This document shows positions 1 to 7,365 of a DNA stretch of 10,000 nucleotides, one piece after another. Where the stretch lies: assembly GCA_016946835.1 (NCBI GenBank), contig JACVTC010000083.1:727501-737500 (forward strand), given 5' to 3'. The position numbers and the translations under genes are program-made. The notes beneath the pieces were generated by a model that saw only the letters and a program-made list of their open reading frames with translations, was not told the origin of the DNA and did no database searches. The stretch comes from Neocallimastix lanati (nom. inval.). Taxonomy: Eukaryota; Neocallimastigomycota; Neocallimastigomycetes; Neocallimastigales; Neocallimastigaceae. Position 1 is the stretch's first letter; each line of letters opens with the position of its first letter.

Positions 1-359
1 AATATTTATTTTTTCTAATTAATTTTGATAAAATGCTAAAATGCCATTTATTATTATTTATTTATAATTAATAATTTTAAAATGAATAATTGATGATTGA
101 TGATTTTCAGATGGTTTTTGTTTTTAGCTTTTATACATATATATAATTTCAAAAGATTTAGAATTTTTTTTTTTTTTTTTTTTTTATATCATCATAATCT
201 GTTATTAATCATTTATATAAATCAATAATGATAGTGATTTTTATTGAATTTTTTTTTTTTTATTATTTTGAATTTTTTCATTAATAGTAATGGATAAAGA
301 AATTGGATGTAATTCATCGTTTTCTTTGATTTTTTTTTTTTTTTCCTTTTTCCTTATCT

Positions 360-365
360 TTTATT
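360..365 (-). promoter_or_regulatory. Possible poly(A) signal AATAAA
   Basis: TTTATT on the plus strand gives AATAAA on the minus strand, about 65 bases after the stop codon and inside the least AT-monotonous part of the flank (GGAGCAATAAAAG). Position and context are reasonable, but the hexamer is common by chance in DNA of this composition. Confidence 0.25.
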
Positions 366-406
366 GCTCCAGATATTAATTTATTTATTTTTGATATTTT
401 CTTATT

Positions 407-422
407 TATATATATATATATA
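407..422. repeat. (TA)8 microsatellite just past the stop codon
   Basis: Eight TA units, separated from the stop codon of the kinase gene by a run of T. It probably lies in the 3' untranslated region. Confidence 0.85.
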
Positions 423-429
423 TTTTTTT

Positions 430-3400
430 TTATTTTGATTCCTTTATATTTTTTTGTAAAATATCTTCTTCCTTCCCTTTCTTCATTTCCTTCTTCTCTT
501 CTTCCTTTTTCTTTTGTTCTTCGTTTATTGATATTTTCATTGAAGCTTTTTCTTTATCTTTTGTTATTTCCTCATTTAAGGAAATTTTACTTTCTATTAA
601 AATTGGGGATAATGAAGAATTTAAAATAGGAGATTTTGAAATTGAATTTGAATGAGAAACGGAAAGATCTGATTTTAATGGTGTTGAAGGAGAGATATTT
701 TCCTTAACCGATGGAGTTAAAATTAAATCTTCTGAATTAATGGTTGGAGATATAACGTTGGAAAGAGAAGAAGAAATAGAAGAATTACGACTATGTTGTT
801 CAACTGACAGAGTTTTCTTTTTTGGATCAAGTTTTGTAAAACTATTTACATTACTGTAAAGGGAACTTGTATCAGAAATATCATTTGAATTATTATAGGA
901 ATATGTAGAGGAGGAAAAAGAGGATTTAGAACTTAATCTTCTAACAATATTGATAATTCTCACCGCTCTTTGGAACTTTTTACGTAATACTTTACTATAT
1001 AAATCTTGGCTTAAAAGATTTGGCATTTCTAAATCATCATCATTATAACAATTTTCATCTTCTAATTTTTTATCCATATTAATACATGCACCCGTACTAT
1101 TAATTCGTTTATGGCTACTACCATAATCATTTGGATGAAGTAAACCATCCCCTTCTTCTTCTATTCTATTTACTCCTATATCTCTATTATCATCATAACG
1201 AGAATCTGATTTAGCTCTAGCTCTTTTACCTTGAACTTTAAATTCATCATCTTCATCATCTTCTAGTTCAAATGAAGGTATTTGAGGTTTAACACCATTT
1301 GCGGAAAAGTTTGCAATATATTGTTCATCTGGAAGAATTGGAATAGATGAATTATCATCATTAATACCATCATCATCATCATTATCTTCTTCTTCTTCTA
1401 TATCATAGGTTGGGGTGAATTTATAATGATAAATATCTTCCTCAAAATCTTCTTCTCCTGATGAACTCATAGAAGTAGAAATTTGATCTGGTTCAACATA
1501 CATAGCTGTACCAATAGTCAATCCTTTCACTGCTGATCTTCTGGTAATTGAATTATTATTATTATTATTATTAGAAAGGAAGGTATTATTAGTACCATTG
1601 ATATTATTATCATTACTGGTACTATTATTATTGTTATTAATAATATTAATATTCATACTATTTGCATTATGATCATTATTACAATTATTAATGTTATTAT
1701 TAATATTTTTTGTATGATTAGGATTGAGAGAGGGGGTTGAATAAGAAGTAGATGTGATAGTATTAGATTGGACTGGAATTTCATTAGGGTTTTCTGTTGT
1801 AACTGATAAAGCTATATTACTATTTGGAGTGGAACATTTGGTTAACGGTGAAAAATGAAGAATATCTGAATTTGAATTTGGATTCATATTAGAATTAGTA
1901 TTACAATTAGAATTAGAAATATTATTGAAGGATTGATAGTTAAACGTTGATAAAATCGGCGAATTAGTACTACTTGGATAAGATTCAGAGCCTGTGGAAG
2001 AAAAAGATTGAGAAAGATTTGAAGGGATTGAAACAGATAGAAGATCTGGATCATTATTATGATCATAAAATGCACCTCTACGACCAACAGTACATAATTT
2101 TTTTGTATTATTAGTATTCCTATGAGAAAGTACTGTGAAAGATGTATTAGAAGAAGGAGATACCGTGCCAACATCCAAAGAATTATTAGTAGGGGTGATG
2201 GTTGAAGATAAAGAAGTTTCTAAACTACTACGACTAGAATCATTTTTAGTTAATGTAGCTACTGCATTTATAGCTGCTTCTTGTGTAACTGGAGTTGAAG
2301 GCTGAATGGTTATATGAGGTGAAGCTGAAGGTGAAAGGGTTGGTGAAGGTGTATTATTATTACGACTTTGATTATGATGATTATTATAATCTTTATTTTT
2401 ATCAAATTTTATATTAATAGGTTTAGAAGAAATAAATGAAGGTGCTGAATGAATGATTGGACTAACTACAAAATCTTCAATTAAATCATAACTTTCTTTT
2501 GTCTTTAATGGTTTCCTTTGAATTACCGTTGATTTACGATTTATGATTTCATGTCTTGGCATGGATGATAATGATATTGAAGATGAAGATGAGGCTAATT
2601 TTGGTGAGGTAGGAGTTGATTTTGATACTATTTTCAATTTCGGTTTTTCGTCTTGTTTTTGTTTTGTTTCGGTTTTTAAAGCTATATCATCTTTGATATC
2701 AATTTTTTCTAATTCTTTTGGACCAATGATTACATTATCCAATGGAGTACTTGAAAGAGGATTTGTATTTGAATTTGAACATATATTTAAATTTGAATTT
2801 GAATTTGAATTTGAACTTGACTTATAATTATTATTTTTAACTAAAGGAATATCTAAATCATCGTAATCTTCATTATCATCTGCATCTGATATATCAGTAT
2901 TTAATTCATCATCTTCTTCAACGATATGAGTTCGTTTGGAAAAGAAATCCTTAATTGGATGAATAGATGGACCTGGAATTAATGAGGAAGTAGATGAATT
3001 TGTTTCGGTACGTTCAGTTAAAATAATAGAAGGAATAGGTCTTTTACTTGGATTAACGATGACATCATTTTTGACATTGAATGATGATTTTTTATCATTA
3101 TAATTCTTTATACTATTATGATTAATACGAGAATCTATACTATTTCCTTCACTATTAATACCAGTGTACTTTTCTCCTCCTGGAGCATAATATCCTTTAA
3201 TTTCACCATTTTCTTTAACGAGAGAAACTACAGGTTCTTCTGGATACCATCCTTCAGAACCTGAAAAAATAATTTTTGAACGACTTTTTATATTTTTCTT
3301 TTTATTATTTTTCTTTTTCAGTATTTCATTTTCTAATTTCATCGTATAAAGAATATCCATTTCGTCTACATAGTCATAACTTTCATCATCTGATATGTCA

Positions 3401-6288
3401 TTCCATGGTGGATGATCAGGTAATTTTCCTTTACTCTTATTGCTTTTTGATTTATTGACATTTAATTTTTCTTTACTACCATTACTACTCTCACTAATTC
3501 TTTTATTTTTATTATTAATACTTTTATCATTATTTTTTTCTTTGTAAGGTGGGAATGATTCTAAAGATGTCTTTTTAGATTGATTTTCCTTATGTTTTCC
3601 AATTTGACTATCTTCAGGTTCACTGGTAATTTTTTTCAGTTTTTCATTATTTTCAAAAGTATTAATATTTTTTTCAATATATTCCATATTTGGTATGGTT
3701 AAATAGTTGTTATCTATATCATGAAGACTTTGATAATTTTTAATAAGTGAAGTTAAGGAAGAGGTGGCACTGGTTGAAAAACTCTTTCGGGTATATGCTT
3801 TAGGTTGTGTAGTTTTTTGAACTGTACTTCCTTTATTTTCATTTATTGTAGATTTACAACTTGATTTTCTTGATATATCAGAGGTAACACTGGAAAGACC
3901 AATTGAAGAGGCATCAGTCAAAGTAGAATAATCATAGGATTCACCATCCTGATCTTGATCTTGATTAAGGTGATCTAAATCATTTAAAGATTTAATAGCG
4001 GTTGATTTAGATTTTTGATATGAACGTAAACTATTTTTTAAACTTTCTTTTGATTTTCTAAATAACTTATTGCCTTGTTTAGAAGATTTTAATAATGTTT
4101 TCCATGTATGTTTATTTATTGTTTGATTTTTACTATCTTTTCTTGGTGGTATAACATCATCTACATTATTTTTATTATCATGATTATGATTATTTTCTTC
4201 ATTTTCTTCAACTTTTTGACTAAGATTGATACTTGAATGACTCTTTCTCTTAAAAAGATGATTAAAGAATTTTTCTCCACGATTTGAACTTTGTTTACGA
4301 ACATGTAAATTTTCTTTTGATTGCTTCTTTGATTTTGTGGAATTTGAATTAGGACTATAACTAGGACTAGAGTTAAGGTTAGAATTATTATTAGGATAAG
4401 AGCATTTTGAATAGTTTTGTGAAATTGGAGCAGAATGAACCGTTAAGCTCGGTGAATGTTCACCCAATTCAGGGGATAAATGAGCATATTCAGATTTGGG
4501 ACTAGCTACTATATTAGATGATAACATATCACTTTTACTACAATTCGTAAGAATGGATTCAGGTGAAAGTTGTGATGAACTATCGTATTTTTCTTCTTTA
4601 ATTACAAAACTTAATCGATTTGGAGATGTATAACTATTATTTCCAACATAGGAACCAATAGTAGTTGAATCAGAATAGGTAACTGAAGTATTAGATGTAA
4701 TACTATTACTTTGTACAATTGTACTTGAAGTATCGGATATATTAGAATAATTTGAAGCAGGTGAAAGGTATTGATCTTTTGAAGGTTTAGATTTTACTGT
4801 TAAACTATTATTATGGTTATTGCTACTTGTAATTTTTATTGAATTACTATTTTCTATAATTGTATTATTACTGTTATTAATATTATTATTATTGATATGA
4901 TTAATATTATCCTTATTTTCTGATGAAGGTGTAATAGAGTATCCAGTTGGTGTTGTAGATGTTATTGAAGTTGCAGTTGATTTATCTGATATATTACTTG
5001 ATTTATTAACTAAGGTGGCTTGAGAATTAATATTCATATAATGTGATACATCCACTGTAGCATGATTTTGTAATGCTCCAGCTCCTGGATAGGAAATTGC
5101 ATCATGATCATTATCAGAATCAGGTGATAATGTTGATGTATTATGAAAGGATATATAACTATTTTGATGAAGTATGTCATATGGTATATTTGATTCGTCT
5201 GTAATTAAATATTTTGATTTAACATAAGGTTTAACTCTTGAATTACTCTGTTTAATGGGATCACTATAAGTTGTTCCTTGAGTGGCTGAAGTTGAGTAGG
5301 ATTTAATAGGTCGTTTAAGTGTACTATTAGAAGGTACAGGTATTCCATTAATATTCTTAATTCTTTCAATTTGGGCCGGACAAAGTTTTACAAGCCATGT
5401 ATGTTGTAACGCTTCATCAGCAGTTAACCTTTTTTCAGGTTGTACCTGAAGTAATGATTTAATAAAATCTTTAGCATAACGTGATATATACGCCCAATAT
5501 ATATTGTCAAATGTGTAACGACCATGACAAATAGCATTATAAAGTTGATTTAAATCATCAGCATAATGAAAAGGTGAATAACCGCATAAAAGAGTGTAAG
5601 TAATTACCCCTATACTCCACATATCTACAGGTTTTGAATAGGGTTCATGCTTTAAAATTTCAGGAGCTGTATATCCTGGACTACCACAAACTGTGGTTAA
5701 CATTTCTTCTGGAGATTCTATCATTTTAGAAATACCAAAATCACAAAGCAGTAAATCAGCGTTGACACTTTTATCCCTATAAAGTAAATTTTCAGGTTTT
5801 ATATCACGATGAACAATACCTCTTGCATGTAAAAATGATACTGCACCAATTACTGTAGTTATAATAATAGCTGCATCCTTTTCTGTAAATTTTCCTTTTT
5901 GGCATATTCGATCAAACAATTCTCCTCCTGTTGCCAATTCAAAAACTATATAATATTTTGATTTTGTTTCAAAAAAATCAATAAATTCAACGATATGAGG
6001 ATGTTTAATTTTTTTCAAAATATTTAATTCACGTTCCACCATGCCTTCTTTATGATGCTCTTTAATAATATGTTTTTTGATAATTTTTAGAGCTACTGTA
6101 CGCCCTGTAGGGATATGAACAGCTTCTCTTACTACACCATAAGTTCCAATTCCCATTACACCTTTTGTTTTATATTCTTTTTTCTTTTGATTATCTAAAG
6201 CATATGGTTTAGGCGGCTTTTGTGGTTTTGAAGGCTTCTGTAATGGAGAAGCTTCTTTTTTACTAGATTTCTTTTTTAATATTGGCAT
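430..6288 (-). CDS. Giant CaMK-family (fungal CMK1/CMK2-like) Ser/Thr protein kinase with a ~1,650-residue low-complexity tail
   Basis: Predicted cytosolic or cortical Ser/Thr kinase of the Ca2+/calmodulin-dependent group; 1,952 residues in one open frame with no intron needed. Order: Lys/Pro-rich N-terminus (1-38), complete kinase domain (about 39-300), Ser/Asn-rich linker (about 303-1765), basic amphipathic helix resembling a fungal CMK calmodulin-binding segment (1766-1785), Ser-rich stretch, and Lys/Glu-rich end (1905-1952). All catalytic motifs are present. Wording such as NADLLLCDFG, LTTVCGSPGY, and the YW followed by AKDFIKSLL matches fungal CMKs as I remember them. Those are usually about 350-450 residues, so this protein is several times longer. 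The start ATG is the first in frame, lies 38 codons before the domain, and has A at -3 (CAAAATG). Stop is TAA at 430-432. No signal peptide or membrane segment is visible. The substrate is unknown. Family assignment is firm; orthology to CMK1 rather than another CAMK is likely but not proven. Confidence 0.93.
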   Translation of the reverse strand: MPILKKKSSKKEASPLQKPSKPQKPPKPYALDNQKKKEYKTKGVMGIGTYGVVREAVHIPTGRTVALKIIKKHIIKEHHKEGMVERELNILKKIKHPHIVEFIDFFETKSKYYIVFELATGGELFDRICQKGKFTEKDAAIIITTVIGAVSFLHARGIVHRDIKPENLLYRDKSVNADLLLCDFGISKMIESPEEMLTTVCGSPGYTAPEILKHEPYSKPVDMWSIGVITYTLLCGYSPFHYADDLNQLYNAICHGRYTFDNIYWAYISRYAKDFIKSLLQVQPEKRLTADEALQHTWLVKLCPAQIERIKNINGIPVPSNSTLKRPIKSYSTSATQGTTYSDPIKQSNSRVKPYVKSKYLITDESNIPYDILHQNSYISFHNTSTLSPDSDNDHDAISYPGAGALQNHATVDVSHYMNINSQATLVNKSSNISDKSTATSITSTTPTGYSITPSSENKDNINHINNNNINNSNNTIIENSNSIKITSSNNHNNSLTVKSKPSKDQYLSPASNYSNISDTSSTIVQSNSITSNTSVTYSDSTTIGSYVGNNSYTSPNRLSFVIKEEKYDSSSQLSPESILTNCSKSDMLSSNIVASPKSEYAHLSPELGEHSPSLTVHSAPISQNYSKCSYPNNNSNLNSSPSYSPNSNSTKSKKQSKENLHVRKQSSNRGEKFFNHLFKRKSHSSINLSQKVEENEENNHNHDNKNNVDDVIPPRKDSKNQTINKHTWKTLLKSSKQGNKLFRKSKESLKNSLRSYQKSKSTAIKSLNDLDHLNQDQDQDGESYDYSTLTDASSIGLSSVTSDISRKSSCKSTINENKGSTVQKTTQPKAYTRKSFSTSATSSLTSLIKNYQSLHDIDNNYLTIPNMEYIEKNINTFENNEKLKKITSEPEDSQIGKHKENQSKKTSLESFPPYKEKNNDKSINNKNKRISESSNGSKEKLNVNKSKSNKSKGKLPDHPPWNDISDDESYDYVDEMDILYTMKLENEILKKKNNKKKNIKSRSKIIFSGSEGWYPEEPVVSLVKENGEIKGYYAPGGEKYTGINSEGNSIDSRINHNSIKNYNDKKSSFNVKNDVIVNPSKRPIPSIILTERTETNSSTSSLIPGPSIHPIKDFFSKRTHIVEEDDELNTDISDADDNEDYDDLDIPLVKNNNYKSSSNSNSNSNLNICSNSNTNPLSSTPLDNVIIGPKELEKIDIKDDIALKTETKQKQDEKPKLKIVSKSTPTSPKLASSSSSISLSSMPRHEIINRKSTVIQRKPLKTKESYDLIEDFVVSPIIHSAPSFISSKPINIKFDKNKDYNNHHNQSRNNNTPSPTLSPSASPHITIQPSTPVTQEAAINAVATLTKNDSSRSSLETSLSSTITPTNNSLDVGTVSPSSNTSFTVLSHRNTNNTKKLCTVGRRGAFYDHNNDPDLLSVSIPSNLSQSFSSTGSESYPSSTNSPILSTFNYQSFNNISNSNCNTNSNMNPNSNSDILHFSPLTKCSTPNSNIALSVTTENPNEIPVQSNTITSTSYSTPSLNPNHTKNINNNINNCNNDHNANSMNINIINNNNNSTSNDNNINGTNNTFLSNNNNNNNSITRRSAVKGLTIGTAMYVEPDQISTSMSSSGEEDFEEDIYHYKFTPTYDIEEEEDNDDDDGINDDNSSIPILPDEQYIANFSANGVKPQIPSFELEDDEDDEFKVQGKRARAKSDSRYDDNRDIGVNRIEEEGDGLLHPNDYGSSHKRINSTGACINMDKKLEDENCYNDDDLEMPNLLSQDLYSKVLRKKFQRAVRIINIVRRLSSKSSFSSSTYSYNNSNDISDTSSLYSNVNSFTKLDPKKKTLSVEQHSRNSSISSSLSNVISPTINSEDLILTPSVKENISPSTPLKSDLSVSHSNSISKSPILNSSLSPILIESKISLNEEITKDKEKASMKISINEEQKKKEEEKKEMKKGKEEDILQKNIKESK
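433..576 (-). other. Lys/Glu-rich charged C-terminus (residues 1905-1952)
   Basis: The last 48 residues are almost entirely Lys, Glu, Asp, Ile and Gln (for example EEQKKKEEEKKEMKKGKEED). They could form a single charged helix or a short coiled coil. No hydrophobic heptad strong enough for a firm coiled-coil call is visible. The coding DNA is a pyrimidine-rich run on the plus strand, unlike the AT-only flanks. Confidence 0.6.
934..993 (-). other. Candidate calmodulin-binding helix (residues 1766-1785)
   Basis: Residues 1766-1785 (K-V then LRKKFQRAVRIINIVRRL) carry eight Lys/Arg and no acidic residue. F1772, V1776, I1779 and L1785 fall at positions 1, 5, 8 and 14, a standard calmodulin anchor spacing. 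The pattern R-[RK]-x-[LF]-x-[KR]-A-[IV] ending in [KR]-L is what I recall for the regulatory helix of fungal CMK kinases, where it lies a few tens of residues after the kinase domain. Codons here include GCG and GTG, rare in the surrounding AT-biased tail. RRLSS at the end offers S1786/S1787 as R-x-x-S type phosphosites. Calmodulin binding is inferred, not shown. Confidence 0.72.
1552..1572 (-). repeat. AAT trinucleotide run coding polyasparagine (N1573-N1579)
   Basis: Seven identical AAT codons (ATT on the plus strand) lie in the densest Asn region of the tail. This is a pure codon microsatellite likely to vary in length between strains. Confidence 0.9.
2787..2819 (-). repeat. In-frame GAATTT hexamer repeat coding Ser-Asn dipeptides
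   Basis: On the plus strand GAATTT recurs about four times without change, with further degenerate copies at 2760-2780. On the coding strand it reads as alternating Ser and Asn (SNSNSNSN). Exact identity of the copies at DNA level points to replication slippage as the source of this part of the tail. The opposite strand reads Phe-Glu repeats, which creates a false open frame. Confidence 0.85.
5389..6174 (-). other. Protein kinase catalytic domain (residues ~39-300)
   Basis: All hallmark residues are in place, so the domain should be active. The glycine loop is G46-x-G48-x-x-G51. The ATP lysine is K68 in VALK, paired with E87 of helix C. The catalytic loop is H160-R161-D162-x-K164-x-x-x-N167. 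The magnesium motif is D183-F-G, followed by A208-P-E210, D222 in DMWSIG and R287 near the end. GGELFDRI (121-128) carries the acidic residue E123 that many CAMK-group kinases use to read a basic substrate residue. The activation-loop phosphosite, Thr in most CaMKI/CMK proteins, is S203 here. The domain ends near EALQHTW (to W298). Confidence 0.96.
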
Positions 6289-7125
6289 TTTGTATATATA
6301 TATTTCTTTTAAAAAATAAATTTTTATTCTTTTTGAAAAAACCTAATAAAATATAAATACTTAATGTAATATAAATACAACTTTACTTTTAATTTAAATA
6401 ATTTATTATTTTAATTTAAATAATTTATTTTTTTTAAATTTAATGTTTCTTTATATTATTTTTTCAATTTCTTTTATATATAAATTTAATAAATTTCAAA
6501 AATAAACATTGTAAATATGGTTAAAAATTATAATTATATAAAATTATATTACTTTTGCTTTTATTTTATATAAATAACCTTATATACAAATATTTATTTC
6601 TAAAAGTTTTGTTAAATAAATATTATAATAGTGGTATCCAATTAATTAAATTAATATAGAAATCTACTATTTAAATATTTAGGACCTGATAAATATTTGA
6701 ACATTACTGTCAATTGTTTTTTTTTTTTTTTTTTTTTTTCAATAAATAGAAAAAATAAAATAAAGGCATATATCAATTTTTTTTTAAAAATGAAATTTTA
6801 AATTATTTTATATTTTTAATTTATTTTGTTTAATATATTTCACTTTTAATTTTACTTCTATTTGAATATAAGTTTGATTGATTTGATAATATAGGGTATT
6901 ATTAATAATATTTATAATGGGTATAATTTTCTTCTTATTTTTTTTATATAAACCTCAATCGATTGAATAATTTAATTTGAATATATATAATATTTTCTAT
7001 TATGTTTTATCTAAAAAAAAATAATAAATACAAAATGTATTATTAAAAAAAAAAAAAAAAAAGAAAAAAAGAAATTATATATAATAATAATATTTATAAA
7101 AAAAAAAAAGTTAGTATTTTTATGA
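6289..7125. promoter_or_regulatory. Upstream region of the kinase gene, probable promoter and 5' UTR
   Basis: No coding frame is visible. Immediately upstream of the ATG lies TATATATATA (6293-6302), too close to the start to act as a TATA box and probably part of the leader. Further out are a 23-base T tract (6717-6739), which is a nucleosome-excluding type of element, a 9-bp inverted repeat (6673-6698) and long A runs near 7045-7110. The transcription start cannot be placed by eye. Confidence 0.4.
6673..6698. repeat. Perfect 9-bp inverted repeat around GGACCTGA
   Basis: AAATATTTA (6673-6681) and TAAATATTT (6690-6698) are exact reverse complements around an 8-base centre, GGACCTGA, which is strikingly GC-rich for this flank. 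It lies about 390 bases upstream of the kinase start codon. It could be a protein-binding site, but AT-only arms of this length are not rare here. Confidence 0.5.
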
Positions 7126-7131
7126 TTAATA

Positions 7132-7206
7132 TTTTAACAATTATATTTGGTCAAAATCATATAATATTTTAATTTTTAACAATTATATTTGGTCAAAATC
7201 ATATAA
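7132..7206. repeat. Exact 33-bp direct repeat, period 42
   Basis: The same 33 bases, beginning TTTTAACAATTATATTTGG, occur at 7132-7164 and 7174-7206 with no mismatch. A 9-base inverted partner of the TTAACAATT part (AATTGTTAA) follows at 7217-7225. The repeat includes GGTCAAAATC, one of the few non-AT words in the region. Confidence 0.92.
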
Positions 7207-7365
7207 GTATTTAATGAATTGTTAAAGTTTTACAACTATTTTTCATATTAAAATTATTAATTTTTTATATTAATTTTTATTTTTATTTTTACTTTTTTTT
7301 TTTTTGAATTATATTTTAATTAACTTATAAAAATGATTTTATGAAAAGAGTATTATAAAAATTAC

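Larger units (their letters stand above)
1..429. other. Downstream flank of the kinase gene, no gene supported
   Basis: AT-rich sequence with a 22-base T tract (164-185), a 13-base one (249-261), a 15-base one (330-344) and a (TA)8 tract (407-422). The stretch 241-380 is richer in C and G than other flanks and reads as coding-like Lys/Glu/Ile peptide on the minus strand, interrupted by a stop and a frame change. No ATG-started gene of useful size fits. The end of this window side may contain the 3' untranslated region of the kinase mRNA. Confidence 0.7.
994..5382 (-). other. Low-complexity Ser/Asn/Thr-rich linker (residues ~303-1765)
   Basis: About 1,460 residues dominated by Ser, Asn, Thr, Lys and Pro, with no recognised domain; expected to be disordered. 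It holds Asn runs (seven in a row at 1573-1579), a Ser-Asn alternation coded by a GAATTT-type hexamer, and acidic blocks (EEEEDNDDDDG near 1627-1640, and EDDEDDE shortly after). It also holds many basophilic R/K-x-x-S sites (such as GKRARAKSDS and HKRINSTG). Four stretches look less random: basic aromatic segments near 673-683 and 727-768, an island at 1005-1043, an RRGAFYD segment at 1396-1409 and an RRSAVKGL segment from 1580. Length and composition resemble the tails of AT-rich fungal and amoebal kinases. Confidence 0.85.

Noticed and set aside
91-110. Intron-acceptor-like sequence TGATGATTTTCAG on the plus strand
   Set aside because: The sequence after it runs into a stop within about a dozen codons and no matching exon or donor is visible.
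368-590. Possible terminal intron in the kinase gene (minus-strand GTAAAA donor near 585-590, AG near 368)
   Set aside because: The donor is weak and the sequence it would remove encodes coding-like, continuous Lys/Glu-rich protein up to a proper stop.
435-629. Plus-strand open frame of 64 codons, Leu/Phe/Ser-rich
   Set aside because: It is the antisense of the Lys/Glu-rich C-terminus of the kinase; Leu/Phe/Ser content is what GAA/AAG-rich DNA gives on the other strand.
1884-2174. Minus-strand open frame of 96 codons rich in Leu and Ile, looking like membrane segments
   Set aside because: It overlaps the kinase gene in another frame; frame-shifted AT-rich Asn/Ser codons read as Leu/Ile. The main frame is clearly the coding one.
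2543-2827. Plus-strand open frame of 94 codons ending in Phe-Glu repeats
   Set aside because: The FEFEFE stretch is the reverse reading of the GAATTT hexamer coding Ser-Asn in the kinase tail; there is no domain and no independent support.
3276-3458. Plus-strand open frame of 60 codons, hydrophobic
   Set aside because: Antisense of a Lys/Asn-rich part of the kinase; Phe/Tyr/Ile content is a composition effect.
430-6288. Dictyostelium-like or apicomplexan origin of the gene
   Set aside because: Asn runs and AT richness fit, but the kinase motif wording is fungal CMK-like, there are no EF hands as in apicomplexan or plant CDPKs, and the Ser-rich tail with TTATTTA satellite fits anaerobic fungi better. 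Not excluded by sequence alone.
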